Shown: positions 1-10,664, numbered from the stretch's first letter. The stretch is DNA of 64,000 nucleotides from Paralteromonas sediminis (GCF_003820355.1 NZ_RPOK01000001.1:708847-772846), one strand, 5' to 3'. Numbers and translations: made by a program. Notes: generated by a model from the letters alone, not told the origin.

Positions 1-1380
1 ATAGCCTGCCTCAGGGCGATCTTCCTGCGTGAGGTAACGTCCCTGACGTTTAGCGGCGGCTTCTAAGTCAACTTCCAGTGACGACTTGCCCATACCTACA
101 ACGCTGACATCTTTGGTCTGACCCAAAATATTGAGTGCGTCCATGTTGATATTGGCTAGCGTCTTGTCAATCGGGATCACAGGGTTCTCTGCGTAGTATT
201 TTGAACCCAATAACCCTTGTTCTTCTGCGGTTACAATGAGAAATGTCACTGAGCGCTCAGGCACAGGTTGAAGTTGACCATAGGCCTTAGCCATAACAAT
301 TGACGCTGCCGTACCGGTGGCATTGTCATGTGCGCCGTTGTATATCTGATCGCCTTCTAAAGAATCGTCTTTGCCCAAGTGATCCCAGTGTGCTGTATAA
401 ATGATATGCTCATCGGGCTTCTTAGTACCAGGCAGGGTCGCAATAAAGTTATAGCTCTTAGATTTCTTAAAGCTGTTTTTTACTGTCACAGAGGCAGAGA
501 TATCCATGGGATTGTGATAAGGGCCTTTAAGCGCTTTGGCCTTTTCTTCATAAAAATCCAGTCCGGCGTCGGCAAACACTTTCTGAGCGGCCTCCACAGA
601 CAACCAACCCTCTACGGCAACGCGACTGGCGCCCTGATCACTGCTCACTAATCCGTATTGGGGGCCACTCCAACTGTTGGCAACCACTGACCAGCCATAA
701 GATGCAGGTGCCGTTTCATGTACGATGAGTGCACCGGCTGCACCTTGGCGGCTTGCTTCTTCGTATTTATAACTCCAGCGTCCGTAATAGGTCATGGTTG
801 AACCTTGGAATTTACCGCTATCTGGGTCTTCAAAGCCTGGATCGTTGACTAAAATAACCACGGTTTTGCCTTCTACATCGAGGCCTTCATAGTCATTCCA
901 GTCGTATTCAGGTGCATTCACACCATAACCCACAAAGACGAGCTGCGAAGCGTCCAAAGATATGCTTTCTTGCTCGCGTTTAGAGCCTGCAACCATATCT
1001 TCTTTATAGACAAAGGTGTTGTCGCCAATCGTCATGGTCATATTGGGATCGGCAGTAATTTCCATAAGCGCAACTTCTTGAAGGAAGCTGTCGCCATTAC
1101 CCGGCTTAAAACCCGCTTCAACGAAATGCTTTTCTAAAAACGCCAGGGTTTTTTCTTCTCCAATGGTGGTAGGCAGTCTGCCTTCAAACTCATCAGAAGA
1201 TAAGGTTTTAATGGGCGCTCGTAACGCATCAGCTGTGATTGAGCTGTATGCTGCTTCAAAGGTATCTTTGACCTCGGGCTGAGCCTCTGTCTGTGTTGAT
1301 TGTGTGGGTTCCGGTGCTTTAGAGCACCCGCTCAACAGTAATAATGGTGTTAACACCAAAGGCGTAAGGATATGTCGCAT
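1..1380 (-). CDS. M28-family zinc aminopeptidase, lipoprotein (3' part missing)
   Basis: This is an exported metallopeptidase that probably trims peptides in the periplasm or at the outer membrane. Reading from the ATG at 1380, the protein begins with a lipoprotein signal whose lipobox is LLSGC. A region resembling a PA (protease-associated) domain follows, and then the M28 core. Likely metal ligands are visible: TAHWDHLG (His), GAHDNATG (Asp), TAEEQG (Glu pair) and NINMDAL (Asp). The C-terminus lies beyond base 1, so about 460 residues are seen and the gene is truncated by the window edge. It is divergent from the DUF3025 gene across 60 bases. The family call is firm; whether it is an aminopeptidase or a folate/dipeptide hydrolase cannot be told from sequence alone. 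Confidence 0.88.
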   Translation of the reverse strand, partial: MRHILTPLVLTPLLLLSGCSKAPEPTQSTQTEAQPEVKDTFEAAYSSITADALRAPIKTLSSDEFEGRLPTTIGEEKTLAFLEKHFVEAGFKPGNGDSFLQEVALMEITADPNMTMTIGDNTFVYKEDMVAGSKREQESISLDASQLVFVGYGVNAPEYDWNDYEGLDVEGKTVVILVNDPGFEDPDSGKFQGSTMTYYGRWSYKYEEASRQGAAGALIVHETAPASYGWSVVANSWSGPQYGLVSSDQGASRVAVEGWLSVEAAQKVFADAGLDFYEEKAKALKGPYHNPMDISASVTVKNSFKKSKSYNFIATLPGTKKPDEHIIYTAHWDHLGKDDSLEGDQIYNGAHDNATGTAASIVMAKAYGQLQPVPERSVTFLIVTAEEQGLLGSKYYAENPVIPIDKTLANINMDALNILGQTKDVSVVGMGKSSLEVDLEAAAKRQGRYLTQEDRPEAGY

Positions 1381-1440
1381 TTTCCATCTCATTTTATTTA
1401 TAATCGCCGCCAAGTATAGAGCAACACATTTAGGTGTCTA

Positions 1441-2280
1441 GTGGTTGATCAGTGGCAGCCAGCACTTCTGAGTAAGATTCCGTGCCAATTAACAGCAGAT
1501 TTTATCAGTCAGGTCGGTATGGAATCGTGTACCGCGTTCCCAAGTGCCATTCAGTTAAATCAAATGTTGGTGGCGTCTCAGCCCGATACCGATTACCAGT
1601 TTATTGTGCAGGATCACCGTTGCGAAAATGATTACTACGAAAATATCATTGCCAAGAAGAGACGCATTCCCACTCGGACAGACAATTGGCACGATCTGCT
1701 AAATGCGCTTATATGGATGCAATTTCCACAGTCAAAAGCCCTGATTAGCCAGTTACACGCAAAAGACATCGATAATTATGGGTTACACCCGCGAAGTGCC
1801 AGACGGAATCGATTAACGCATTTTGATGAATGCGGCATTGTTCTTGTGTGTGCAAAGTCACAGGTGGATAAAATAAATCCAATGCTATTGGCATTGGCTA
1901 CTCACGATTGGCACAGCGCGTTTACGTTGCACAAAGCGCTATGGCATAAACGAGTATTTCCGGTGCTATTTGGCCATGCCATGCTGGAAATGTTTCTTTC
2001 ACCGTTTATTGGAATGACAGCAAAATGGTTGGCGATCGTGGTTGATGATGAAGTGTTTGAGGTGAATGATTGCGAAAAAAGACGTCAGATAGATACTGCA
2101 TTGAAACAAAAAATACAGGTATTTGATGGTTTTGCAGACAAAGATATATTAAGACCATTGCCTGTGCTTGGTGTACCCCACTGGTGCGACAATCAAAACG
2201 AGACGTTTTATGCAAACTCGGCGTATTTCAGGCCGCAAAGAAAAGGGGTAGTGCTGACGAAGCAATACCCCTTGTCTTGA
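1441..2280 (+). CDS. DUF3025 domain-containing protein
   Basis: A soluble protein of 279 residues that matches my memory of the DUF3025 family of proteobacteria. Family hallmarks are a central 'NWHDLLNALIW' segment and a following 'RNRLTHFDECGIVL' segment. No signal peptide or membrane segment is seen, so it should be cytoplasmic. The start is taken as GTG at 1441 because a stop codon lies immediately upstream (1438-1440). The first in-frame ATG is 26 codons further in, after sequence that looks like real protein. Function is unknown. It is divergent from the M28 peptidase and convergent with the Yip1-type gene. Confidence 0.75.
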   Translation: MVDQWQPALLSKIPCQLTADFISQVGMESCTAFPSAIQLNQMLVASQPDTDYQFIVQDHRCENDYYENIIAKKRRIPTRTDNWHDLLNALIWMQFPQSKALISQLHAKDIDNYGLHPRSARRNRLTHFDECGIVLVCAKSQVDKINPMLLALATHDWHSAFTLHKALWHKRVFPVLFGHAMLEMFLSPFIGMTAKWLAIVVDDEVFEVNDCEKRRQIDTALKQKIQVFDGFADKDILRPLPVLGVPHWCDNQNETFYANSAYFRPQRKGVVLTKQYPLS

Positions 2281-2299
2281 AGATACATGAAAAACGTAT

Positions 2300-3004
2300 T
2301 TAGAACAGGGTAAACACGGCCCACAAGCCATAAATAATGATCATAGGGGCAATGGCGATGGCTAGCGATTTCTTAGTATCAAAAGACGTCCAGCAGCTGA
2401 TTCCTACCGTCATGAGATACGTGCTCCAGATGATGTCTAAACGCACAGAGCTAAGAAAACCAAACCAAGTAGAACCCATATCTACACTAAACAAGTAGGC
2501 AAGTGACAGCGGGCCTAAAACAGTAGGCAATATTTCGTGATTCGAAGACATCAAAATTATAACCAGCGCAATGAGGGCATTGAGGATGGCTGGCATTTGC
2601 GTCCACCAGATAAAGCCGTACCAATCGGTAAAACCCTGGGTATTACTTTCATCGCGCTTTGTCATCGCGTTGAGATAAACCGCAAAGATGGCATTAACAA
2701 TAATGGGTGCTAAAAAGGCCATGACACCACCGCCGATCATAGCCGCGGTTTGGCTCATGGCATTGCGATAGGCGTTTTGTTCAGCGGGGCTAACATCGGC
2801 CATGGTTTCTGCCACCATGAGCTCTACGTACCAGTCAAAATCGATGAAATTAAAATACACATATACTGAAACGAAGCTCAGCCCTGTAACCAGTAAAAAA
2901 GGCAGCCACGACCAGTTATTCGTTTTTGCCAATGCATTAAACACCCCATTGGGTTTTAAAAAGATATTATTGAGGGCCTGAAAGGGGTTGCTTACTTCTT
3001 GCAT
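2300..3004 (-). CDS. Yip1-family integral membrane protein
   Basis: A membrane protein of 234 residues with about five hydrophobic segments. A short N-terminal amphipathic stretch (NPFQALNNIFLKPNGVF) is followed by a Trp-containing first membrane helix, which is the usual start of bacterial Yip1-domain (PF04893-like) proteins. The start ATG at 3004 is preferred over the one at 3010 because AAGGA sits six bases before it. Function in bacteria is not established. It stands alone, convergent with DUF3025 and divergent from the ABC exporter. Confidence 0.7.
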   Translation of the reverse strand: MQEVSNPFQALNNIFLKPNGVFNALAKTNNWSWLPFLLVTGLSFVSVYVYFNFIDFDWYVELMVAETMADVSPAEQNAYRNAMSQTAAMIGGGVMAFLAPIIVNAIFAVYLNAMTKRDESNTQGFTDWYGFIWWTQMPAILNALIALVIILMSSNHEILPTVLGPLSLAYLFSVDMGSTWFGFLSSVRLDIIWSTYLMTVGISCWTSFDTKKSLAIAIAPMIIIYGLWAVFTLF

Positions 3005-3189
3005 ACACATTCCTTATAGTAAAGCACTTACAGTACAAAGCGATATGTGCCACATAATACCCGCTGAATGCCCCATGACTAGTCTTATTTGTAACATTTA
3101 ATTTAAATTTGCCTGTGCAAAGTCACTTTTTTAAGTAGGATGAGCATTGAAACCATAATCATTGACTCACTCAATAACAGGAACAACCT

Positions 3190-3969
3190 ATGATTGAAGT
3201 AAAGGGATTAAAAAAGTCATTTGAAGTCGAAAATCCCAAGAAGCTGTCCGAACAGGAGAAAAAAGACCCCCGTTTAAAAGGGCGCTATTTCCATTCGGTA
3301 GAATCTGTCTCATTTACCTGTGACAAAGGCACAGTGTTGGGCTTATTGGGACCAAACGGTGCAGGTAAAACCACTACCTTACGTATGCTGAGTACAGCAC
3401 TTAAACCAGAACAGGGCAGTTTGGTGATCGACGGTGAGGATGTATTGAAAAAACCCGTAGAGGCGCGCAAGCGGATCGGATTTTTGTCCGGTTCTACAGG
3501 GCTCTATGGCAGACTAACTGGCCGCGAAAATATTGCCTATTTTGGTCAGCTTCACGGCATGGATAAAAACGCCATCAAACAACGTATTGATGAATTGGCC
3601 GAACTGCTGGATCTACACACTTTTTTAGACCGTCGTTCAGAAAACTTTTCGACGGGTATGAAACAGAAAACAGCCATTGCCAGAGCGGTAGTACACAACC
3701 CTGCCGTGGTTATTCTTGACGAGCCGACTACAGGGCTGGATATCATGGCAGCGCAGACCGTATTGGACTTTATCCGTCATCTGAAAACCTTGTCTACGCC
3801 AGTTGTGTTCTCTACCCATCACTTAGACGAAGTGGCAGAGCTGTGTGACAAGGTGTGTGTTATCCACCAGGGTAACAGCGTATTTGAAGACGATTTGGCG
3901 GCATTTAGCGCGCTAGGCGAGGGTGTGCTTAGTCATTCATTCCTTAAAACCATCAAGCAGGAGGCATAG
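3190..3969 (+). CDS. ABC exporter ATP-binding protein, NatA-like
   Basis: The ATPase half of an ABC-2 type exporter, 259 residues. It shows a Walker A motif ([10 protein letters not shown]), an ABC signature (NFSTGMKQK, with T in place of the usual second G) and a Walker B ([12 protein letters not shown]). A short insert rich in K, E and R before the first strand (about residues 13-32) is typical of NatA-type ATPases. AGGA lies seven bases before the ATG. The permease gene begins two bases after the stop, so the two form an operon. By family it would energise export of Na+ or another small solute; the substrate is not shown by the sequence. Confidence 0.85.
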   Translation: MIEVKGLKKSFEVENPKKLSEQEKKDPRLKGRYFHSVESVSFTCDKGTVLGLLGPNGAGKTTTLRMLSTALKPEQGSLVIDGEDVLKKPVEARKRIGFLSGSTGLYGRLTGRENIAYFGQLHGMDKNAIKQRIDELAELLDLHTFLDRRSENFSTGMKQKTAIARAVVHNPAVVILDEPTTGLDIMAAQTVLDFIRHLKTLSTPVVFSTHHLDEVAELCDKVCVIHQGNSVFEDDLAAFSALGEGVLSHSFLKTIKQEA

Positions 3970-3971
3970 CA

Positions 3972-5165
3972 ATGTGGGTTGTATTCAGAAAAGAAATTAA
4001 AGAACTGCTCAGAGACAGAAAAACACTGTTTTTTATGATTGCACTGCCTATTTTGTTTTTTCCTCTCATTATTGGGGGCGTTGCCTACTTTTCTAGCAAG
4101 GCCATTGATGAAGCCCAAAGCAAGGTGCTCAAGTTTTCTGTCGTAGGCGCCCAATACGCACCCGCTTTAGTACAAGAGCTGACCAACTCAGAATTTTTTG
4201 AAGCCATCGACATGAAAGCAGACACCGATGCTGCAGAATGGGTAAGAGGTGAAAACGTCGACTTTGTGCTTGAAGTACCCAGCAACTACAGCGACGATCT
4301 TCTACAAGAGGGGCAGGCAACATTTAAAGTGTATTTTAATGATGCGGGCCTGAATATGGTGAAGCGCCGACTCAATGAAATTATCGGCACCTATGAAGAA
4401 CAAAGCCAACAGAATGCGTTTGCGACTTTAGGCTTAACCGAGCTTCAACAGTCTGCCTTACTTGACCCGTTCGTACTGGAAACGGTCAATGTGGCCGACG
4501 ACAGAGAAAATTGGGGTGAAAAAATTGGTGGTTTAGTGCCTTACCTTATCTTCATATTGTGTTTGCAGGGCGCTATGTTGCCCGCGTCTGATTTAGGCGC
4601 AGGGGAAAAAGAAAGGGGAACGTTAGAAACTCTGCTCATCTCACCTATTGAACGCAATAAGCTGGTATTTGGTAAGTTTTTCACCATCGCTATGGCGGGG
4701 GTCACATCGGCTATGATCACCGTGGTGAGTATGGCGGCCTGGGGACTGGTGCTAAGCCAAGGTATGGCCATTGAAATGGTTGCGACTTTTATGGCGGCTA
4801 TCGGTGCGATAGATTTTGTTCTCATGTTCCTGATGTTGGTGCCCGTCGTGGCAATATTTGCATCTTTGCTCCTGAGTTTATCGATTTATGCGCGCAGCTT
4901 TAAAGAAGCGCAGGGCTATATGACGCCGCTGGTGTTTCTGGTAATTGTGCCTGTTGTGTTGGCGATGCTGCCTGGTGTTGAACTAAAGGGCGGCTGGGCC
5001 TGGGTACCACTTACCAATGTTGCGCTTGCCATTAAAGAATTAATTAAAGGGACGATGGATTATATCGCGTTAATTCCAATCTTTGCTTCAACCGCATTTA
5101 TTGCGGCTGTATCACTGGCATTCAGTGTGTATTGGTTTGGACGGGAAAAAGTGTTGTTCAGATAA
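3972..5165 (+). CDS. ABC-2 type exporter permease, NatB-like
   Basis: The membrane half of the exporter, 397 residues. It has one N-terminal membrane helix, a large extracytoplasmic domain (about residues 45-175), then five or six membrane segments. The motif GAGEKERGTLETLLISPI after the second helix is characteristic of NatB/ABC-2 permeases. GGAGG lies just before the ATG at 3972, inside the end of the ATPase gene. Transcription ends at the strong hairpin at 5183-5216. The substrate is unknown: Na+ export is the founding role of the family, but many NatB-like proteins have other or unknown cargo. Confidence 0.85.
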   Translation: MWVVFRKEIKELLRDRKTLFFMIALPILFFPLIIGGVAYFSSKAIDEAQSKVLKFSVVGAQYAPALVQELTNSEFFEAIDMKADTDAAEWVRGENVDFVLEVPSNYSDDLLQEGQATFKVYFNDAGLNMVKRRLNEIIGTYEEQSQQNAFATLGLTELQQSALLDPFVLETVNVADDRENWGEKIGGLVPYLIFILCLQGAMLPASDLGAGEKERGTLETLLISPIERNKLVFGKFFTIAMAGVTSAMITVVSMAAWGLVLSQGMAIEMVATFMAAIGAIDFVLMFLMLVPVVAIFASLLLSLSIYARSFKEAQGYMTPLVFLVIVPVVLAMLPGVELKGGWAWVPLTNVALAIKELIKGTMDYIALIPIFASTAFIAAVSLAFSVYWFGREKVLFR

Positions 5166-5182
5166 ATAAAAAAGACCAAAGG

Positions 5183-5216
5183 GGGGCAGAGTAACGCGTT
5201 ACTCTGCCCCTTTTTT
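5183..5216. terminator. bidirectional Rho-independent terminator
   Basis: A perfect 28-base palindrome (two 14-base arms, outer bases GGGGCAGAGTAACG) is followed on the plus strand by six Ts. On the minus strand it is followed by a looser T-rich run. It lies between the convergent natB-like and SLC13 genes, and the T-run overlaps the SLC13 stop codon. Confidence 0.92.
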
Positions 5217-6939
5217 ATAGGTAAACCCAGTTTAAAAGGGACAGCACTATACTGCTGTACACGATAGAAATGGGTAAGCCAAATTTTAGGAAATGCACAA
5301 AGCGATACTGTGCTGCATTGAAGGCCAAAAGATTTGTCTGATAGCCATAAGGCGAAATAAAACTGGCACTGGCAGAGAAGGCCACGGCTAGTGCAAAAGG
5401 CAGTATCGGGGCTCCTAGTATTTCTGCTAGCCCATAAGCAAACGGAAACATCAATGCGGCGGCTGCATTATTAGTGACGAACTCAGTTAACAGTAAGGTG
5501 ACGATGTACACCACCACGAGTGCAACGAACCAGTTGGTACCGCTTAAATAAGGTGTTAACGCTGAGGTGATAAGGGCTATGACGCCAGCATTCTCAAGGG
5601 CGGTTGCCAAGCTCAGTGCGCCAACGATGACAACAATCAGGTTGAGTGGAATATTGCGCTTCATCTCTGCGTTACTGGTCACTTTTGCACCCACTAACAG
5701 TGCACACAGAAATAGCAGGCCGACTGGGAGACTCAATATGTCGGTGGCGGCTAGGCCAACAACGGCAAGAAAGCCTCCCAACGTCAGCCAGTCCTGCGAT
5801 TGTTTTAGCGGTTGAGCGACTCGCTGTTCGGATAAGATAAAGAAATTTTTAGTAAGATTATGGCGAGAAGTAAAATCTGGGCCTGTGGCCAATAATAGAA
5901 AATCCCCCGCTTGCAAAGGGATTTCCCCAAGCTTGCCTGATAATTGTGCGCCATCACGTCTGATGGCCACTACTGCAGCATCAAATAAAGCTCTAAAACC
6001 GAGTGCTTTTAGCGTTTGACCAATAATCTGTGCTCGGTTGGACACGACCACTTCGGTAAGGTTTTCACGCATTAAACCATCAGATTCAGCAAAAATGGTG
6101 AGTCCATCAATATGCGACAGGTTATCAATTTTTTGCACATTACCACTGAATATCAGTTTGTCATGGGCTTCAATCACAAACTCAGGCGTGATGGGCGCAA
6201 TAATTTTGCCGTCTCTGACCACTTCCACTAAAAATAACTCGGGAAGGTTTCGTAAATGGTTGGCTTCTACGCTTTTGCCCACCAATTCACAATCTTCGCC
6301 AACCTCAGCTTCAAGCAGGTAAGTACGGAAGTTATCCTGATGTTTTTGAATATTGGGCAAAAGGGGCGTCATAAAAAACATGAGCACACCGCAACTCAGG
6401 CCAGCTACTAATCCAAACAGGGTGAAATCCCAGAACTTAAAGCCCGGGTGACCATGCTCAATTAAAAAACTGTCTACGATAAGGTTAGTAGAGGTACCTA
6501 TCAAGGTTACCGTACCACCAAGAATAGCGGCATACGACAAGGGAATAAGTAACTTGGAGGCAGGGTGATACTGATTTTGCTTTATTGGCCCAATCAGGCT
6601 CGCAACAATCGCCGTGTTATTGAGTAGGGCTGATGAAAAAAAAGTCAGTCCGAATAAGCGCCAGTAAGACTGCTTAAATTTGGCCGTAACCAGTTTGCGG
6701 CCAAGCCGCTTTATCAAGGACGTCTTGTCTACAGCGTTACTCACTAGTAACAAGAGCACCAGAGTGATCAGGCCTTTGTTGGTCAGATTGTGGAGGATGT
6801 CGTCAAAAGTAAGCTGCTGGAAGGTAAGTAATACCAATACACTCAGCGCAAACACTGTTGATGGGCGTTGATTGCTAAAAATTAACGCAAAAATAGTGCT
6901 GGCAAACACTGCCAGCACGCCGAGTTGTTGATATTCCAT
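5215..6939 (-). CDS. SLC13-family permease with two RCK_C (TrkA-C) domains
   Basis: An inner-membrane anion transporter of 574 residues. Membrane segments at roughly 1-190 and 385-574 flank a soluble centre (about 200-370) containing two TrkA-C-like domains (ELVGKSVEANHLRNLP and QIIGQTLKALGFRALF start them). This layout is that of bacterial SLC13 proteins often linked to sulfate uptake. The motif FVTNNAAAAL in the C-terminal half fits the family. The ATG at 6939 has GAGG five bases upstream and lies 12 bases after cysN. As the last gene of the cys operon it is most likely a sulfate importer. That role is inferred from context. Confidence 0.82.
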   Translation of the reverse strand: MEYQQLGVLAVFASTIFALIFSNQRPSTVFALSVLVLLTFQQLTFDDILHNLTNKGLITLVLLLLVSNAVDKTSLIKRLGRKLVTAKFKQSYWRLFGLTFFSSALLNNTAIVASLIGPIKQNQYHPASKLLIPLSYAAILGGTVTLIGTSTNLIVDSFLIEHGHPGFKFWDFTLFGLVAGLSCGVLMFFMTPLLPNIQKHQDNFRTYLLEAEVGEDCELVGKSVEANHLRNLPELFLVEVVRDGKIIAPITPEFVIEAHDKLIFSGNVQKIDNLSHIDGLTIFAESDGLMRENLTEVVVSNRAQIIGQTLKALGFRALFDAAVVAIRRDGAQLSGKLGEIPLQAGDFLLLATGPDFTSRHNLTKNFFILSEQRVAQPLKQSQDWLTLGGFLAVVGLAATDILSLPVGLLFLCALLVGAKVTSNAEMKRNIPLNLIVVIVGALSLATALENAGVIALITSALTPYLSGTNWFVALVVVYIVTLLLTEFVTNNAAAALMFPFAYGLAEILGAPILPFALAVAFSASASFISPYGYQTNLLAFNAAQYRFVHFLKFGLPISIVYSSIVLSLLNWVYL

Positions 6940-6951
6940 GTGCCTCGCAGA

Positions 6952-8367
6952 CTACAACTTAGTAATGTCGATTGCATTCCAATGAGGGAAATGTTTGCGC
7001 ACTAATGCATTGAATTCAACCTCAAATTCAGAAAACTCAGGTGATTCATGCTGTGCATTGTCGCTTAATGCGTCAATAATCATACCCGCACCTACCGTGC
7101 CATTGGTGAGCCTATCGATAACAATAAACGCGCCGGTATGGCGGTTTCTTGTATAGGGGTCACAGGCAACAGGCTGGGTAAGCTTTAAATCGACCACAGC
7201 AATTTCATTCAAATTAAGGTGCAGAGCTTGTTGGTGCTCAAGCGTGTTCACATCAATTTGGTGGTCGATATGTGCAATGGAACCTGTGGTCATCTTAGTC
7301 GCAAACTTAAAGAAGTACTGCTTATTCGGCATAAGCGGCTCTTCCGACATCCACACCAAATGCGTTTTAAACTGAGATGAATGTAGCGGCAGATTGTCTG
7401 ATTTCACAATCATATCGCCACGTGAAATATCGATTTCATCTTCAAGCGTTAGCGTCACTGCTTGCGGGACATGTGCATAGTCTTGCTCACCATCAAAGGT
7501 CACAATAGACTTAACGATAGATGACTTGCCCGAGGGAAGGGTAGTGACTGCATCACCGGGTTTAATGTCGCCCGATACCACAGTGCCCGCGAAACCTCTA
7601 AAATCCAGGTTGGGGCGATTGACATACTGTACAGGGAAGCGGAAGTCTTCAACATTCTGGTCGTCACCAATCTCGATGGTTTCAAGCACCTGCATGAGGG
7701 GTTTTCCGTCGTACCATGGCGTTTTGTCACTCAGGTTTACCACATTGTCGCCTTCCAAAGCGGAAATAGGGACAAACTGAATATCCGGAATATTCAGGGC
7801 TTCTGAGAAAGCAAGGTAGTCTTTTTGAATTTGCTCGTAAACGTCCTGACTGTAATCCATCAGATCCATTTTGTTAATCGCCACGATAACGTGCTTAATC
7901 CCCAATAACGAGACAAGAAACGAGTGACGTTTTGTTTGGGTTTTCACGCCACCGCGGGCATCCACAAGAATAATGGCTAAATCACATGTCGATGCACCCG
8001 TTACCATGTTTCGGGTGTATTGCTCGTGTCCGGGGGTGTCGGCAATGATAAACTTGCGCTTATCGGTCGAGAAGTAACGGTATGCAACGTCAATAGTAAT
8101 GCCTTGCTCACGCTCTGACTGCAAGCCATCAACCAATAGCGCCAAGTCGACTTTCTCACCGGTCGTCCCGACCTTTTTGCTGTCTTTGGTAATGGCGGCA
8201 AGTTGGTCTTCATAAATCATTTTTGAATCGTGAAGCAAGCGTCCAATCAGCGTACTTTTACCATCGTCTACACTACCGCAAGTCAAAAACCGCAGTAGAT
8301 CTTTATTTTCATGCTGGTCAAGATAAGAAAGGATGTCTTTTTCAATTAGACTGTTATCAGGTGTCAT
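6952..8367 (-). CDS. cysN: sulfate adenylyltransferase, GTPase subunit
   Basis: CysN uses GTP hydrolysis to drive CysD-catalysed formation of adenosine 5'-phosphosulfate from ATP and sulfate. The 471-residue protein has an EF-Tu-like GTPase: [10 protein letters not shown] (G1), [12 protein letters not shown] (G3) and NKMD (G4), followed by two beta-barrel domains. Length is normal for the stand-alone CysN; there is no fused CysC domain, in keeping with the separate cysC upstream. Its ATG overlaps the cysQ stop as TAATG, indicating translational coupling. Cytoplasmic. Confidence 0.95.
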   Translation of the reverse strand: MTPDNSLIEKDILSYLDQHENKDLLRFLTCGSVDDGKSTLIGRLLHDSKMIYEDQLAAITKDSKKVGTTGEKVDLALLVDGLQSEREQGITIDVAYRYFSTDKRKFIIADTPGHEQYTRNMVTGASTCDLAIILVDARGGVKTQTKRHSFLVSLLGIKHVIVAINKMDLMDYSQDVYEQIQKDYLAFSEALNIPDIQFVPISALEGDNVVNLSDKTPWYDGKPLMQVLETIEIGDDQNVEDFRFPVQYVNRPNLDFRGFAGTVVSGDIKPGDAVTTLPSGKSSIVKSIVTFDGEQDYAHVPQAVTLTLEDEIDISRGDMIVKSDNLPLHSSQFKTHLVWMSEEPLMPNKQYFFKFATKMTTGSIAHIDHQIDVNTLEHQQALHLNLNEIAVVDLKLTQPVACDPYTRNRHTGAFIVIDRLTNGTVGAGMIIDALSDNAQHESPEFSEFEVEFNALVRKHFPHWNAIDITKL

Positions 8368-9140
8368 TATTTAGCACTCACCAGGAAGAAGGGGTTTAAA
8401 ACGGATTCTTTTTGATTGTATGTCAGTGGCACAGGATCGCTGTCAAATGGATTATCAGGATCAAGCACGGTTACATTGGCGCCTGCCGCTAGCGCAACGG
8501 CATGGGCTGCACCGGTATCCCATTCAGACGTGGGGCCTAATCGCGGATATAAATGCGCTTCGCCAGATGCCACCAGGCATAGCTTCAGTGAGCTGCCCAT
8601 CGCAACCAGTTCTACATCGCCGTTCAATTCGTCCAAAAAGGCTTTTATTTCTGGGCTTTGGTGAGAGCGGCTTCCCACAACTTTCCAGGTATCGCCTGCT
8701 TGATGCGGCGCTGCGCTGATAGCCTTAATACCGGAGTCATCCTCAACAAATGCACCGTCTTCCAGACTGCCCCAGTAGGTTCTGGACAATGCAGGTGCAT
8801 ATACTACGCCCAACACAGGTTGCCCGTGTTTGATTAACGCAATATTAACCGTAAATTCGCCGTTTTTCTTAATGAACTCTTTGGTGCCATCCAGTGGATC
8901 AACCAACCAATATTCATCCCATTGCTGACGGGTTTCCCAATCGATACTGGCAGACTCTTCTGACAACACAGGCAGTGTTGAAATGGCAGCCAACCCGTCA
9001 ACAATAATATTGTGCGCTGCCAGATCGGCTTCGGTCAGCGGACTACTGTCAGATTTGTCATAAATAGCAAAGTCTTTGGCGTAGATGTCCATAATCGCTT
9101 TGCCTGCCTCATGGGCGATAAGCTTAATTTGTTCAATCAT
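8367..9140 (-). CDS. cysQ: 3'(2'),5'-bisphosphate nucleotidase
   Basis: CysQ removes the 3'-phosphate of PAP (and PAPS), clearing the by-product of sulfate reduction. It belongs to the inositol-monophosphatase superfamily: the metal-binding motif [12 protein letters not shown] and the C-terminal [10 protein letters not shown] are both present. The start is placed at the ATG at 9140 (MIEQIK). The longer reading from 9167 would overlap cysC and has no ribosome site, whereas an AAGG lies a suitable distance before 9140. The protein is then 257 residues, close to the family norm. It is embedded between cysC and cysN. Confidence 0.92.
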   Translation of the reverse strand: MIEQIKLIAHEAGKAIMDIYAKDFAIYDKSDSSPLTEADLAAHNIIVDGLAAISTLPVLSEESASIDWETRQQWDEYWLVDPLDGTKEFIKKNGEFTVNIALIKHGQPVLGVVYAPALSRTYWGSLEDGAFVEDDSGIKAISAAPHQAGDTWKVVGSRSHQSPEIKAFLDELNGDVELVAMGSSLKLCLVASGEAHLYPRLGPTSEWDTGAAHAVALAAGANVTVLDPDNPFDSDPVPLTYNQKESVLNPFFLVSAK

Positions 9141-9150
9141 ATTATTCGCC

Positions 9151-9750
9151 TTACCCCAGTAATCCATTATCTACCAAGAGGGCATAAAGGCGCTCTGCAG
9201 TCTCTTCTGCCGATTCGTCTTTCCACTCAAGATGAACCTCGGGCGCTTCAGGGGCTTCATAATTGGAATCAATACCCGTGAAATCTTTAATATCTCCGGC
9301 TCGGGCTTTTTTGTACAAGCCCTTAGGGTCGCGTTGCTCACAGATATCAATGGGTGTATCGACAAATATTTCAACGAATTCGCCTTGCTCAACCAGATTA
9401 CGGCAATAGCTTCGGTCAGCTTTAAAAGGCGAGATAAAGGCTGTCAGTACTATCAGCCCTGCATCGACAAAGAGTTTGGAAACCTCACTGATACGGCGGA
9501 TATTCTCAACCCTGTCTTTGTCGGCAAAGCCTAAGTCGCCACACAACCCATGACGAACGTTATCGCCATCCAGCAGATACGTATGCTTGCCTTCAGCTGC
9601 CAGTTTCTGCTCTAACAGCCCTGCCAGTGTCGATTTACCTGAACCACTCAATCCGGTTAGCCAAAGTACTTTAGGTGCTTGATCCAGTGCCGCTGCACGG
9701 CTGGATTTGGTGGTTTTATGCTCGTGCCACACTACATTTGTTGTCGCCAT
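9151..9750 (-). CDS. cysC: adenylylsulfate (APS) kinase
   Basis: CysC phosphorylates APS to PAPS, the substrate of PAPS reductase. The 199-residue protein has a P-loop at residues 33-41 (GLSGSGKST), the DNVRHGL substrate motif, FISPFKADR carrying the conserved serine, and the [10 protein letters not shown] lid segment. Its ATG overlaps the cysD stop codon (TAATG), so it is coupled to cysD. Length and motifs are complete. Confidence 0.95.
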   Translation of the reverse strand: MATTNVVWHEHKTTKSSRAAALDQAPKVLWLTGLSGSGKSTLAGLLEQKLAAEGKHTYLLDGDNVRHGLCGDLGFADKDRVENIRRISEVSKLFVDAGLIVLTAFISPFKADRSYCRNLVEQGEFVEIFVDTPIDICEQRDPKGLYKKARAGDIKDFTGIDSNYEAPEAPEVHLEWKDESAEETAERLYALLVDNGLLG

Positions 9751-10664
9751 TAGAAATACCCTTCCATTTTCTTTTTCTCCATTGAGCCTGAGCTGTCATG
9801 GTCAATAACTCGCCCCTGGCGCTCGGAAGTTTTGGTTAGCAGCATCTCCTGAATAACATCTGGCAGGGTGTCTGCAGTTGATTCAACAGCGCCCGTTAGA
9901 GGGTAGCAGCCAAGTGTCCTGAATCGTACGGAACGCATCTCAGGGGTTTCGCCCTCTTCAAGTGGCATACGGTCGTCGTCAACCATAATTAACACACCAT
10001 CCCGTTCTACAACAGGGCGCGGTTTGGCCATATACAAAGAAGGAATTTCGATATTCTCTAAATAGATGTACTGCCAAATATCCAGCTCTGTCCAGTTGGA
10101 CATCGGGAAGACGCGAATGCTTTCGCCTTGGTTAATTTGCGAGTTGTAAATATCCCACAACTCTGGACGCTGGTTTTTAGGGTCCCAACGGTGATTTTTA
10201 TCGCGGAAAGAATAAACGCGTTCTTTTGCCCGCGATTTTTCTTCGTCTCTTCGGGCTCCCCCAAATGCAGCATCAAATTGATAGTGGTTCAGTGCCTGTT
10301 TAAGGGCCTGTGTTTTCATGATGTCAGTGTGTTTAGCACTGCCATGTGTAAAAGGGCCCACGTTTTGGTCGACGCCTTCCTGGTTGATGTGCACGAGTAA
10401 ATCTACGTTGTACTCTTTGGCAATGCGATCACGAAACTCAATCATTTCGCGGAACTTCCAGGTAGTGTCTACGTGCAATAACGGAAACGGAATTTTACCC
10501 GGTGCAAAGGCTTTCCTAGCGAGGTGCAAAAGTACAGATGAGTCTTTACCCACTGAGTAAAGCATGACGGGGTTGTCAAACTCGGCGGCGACTTCACGAA
10601 AAATATGAATACTCTCAGCTTCAAGCTGTTTTAAGTGAGTAATGGAAGGTATTCCAGTTGTCAT
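9750..10664 (-). CDS. cysD: sulfate adenylyltransferase, catalytic subunit
   Basis: CysD forms APS from sulfate and ATP, with CysN as the GTPase partner. The PAPS-reductase-like fold is seen in [18 protein letters not shown] (PP-loop) and [15 protein letters not shown]. The ATG at 10664 gives 304 residues, matching the usual size near 302. A longer reading to 10721 adds an unconserved 19-residue tail and is rejected. It is the promoter-proximal gene of the operon cysD-cysC-cysQ-cysN-SLC13. The intergenic region to 10900 serves both this operon and the divergent kinase gene. Confidence 0.95.
   Translation of the reverse strand: MTTGIPSITHLKQLEAESIHIFREVAAEFDNPVMLYSVGKDSSVLLHLARKAFAPGKIPFPLLHVDTTWKFREMIEFRDRIAKEYNVDLLVHINQEGVDQNVGPFTHGSAKHTDIMKTQALKQALNHYQFDAAFGGARRDEEKSRAKERVYSFRDKNHRWDPKNQRPELWDIYNSQINQGESIRVFPMSNWTELDIWQYIYLENIEIPSLYMAKPRPVVERDGVLIMVDDDRMPLEEGETPEMRSVRFRTLGCYPLTGAVESTADTLPDVIQEMLLTKTSERQGRVIDHDSSGSMEKKKMEGYF

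Noticed and set aside
379-651. Plus-strand frame antisense to the M28 peptidase
   Set aside because: The opposite strand has clear catalytic motifs across this stretch; the plus frame has none and no ribosome site.
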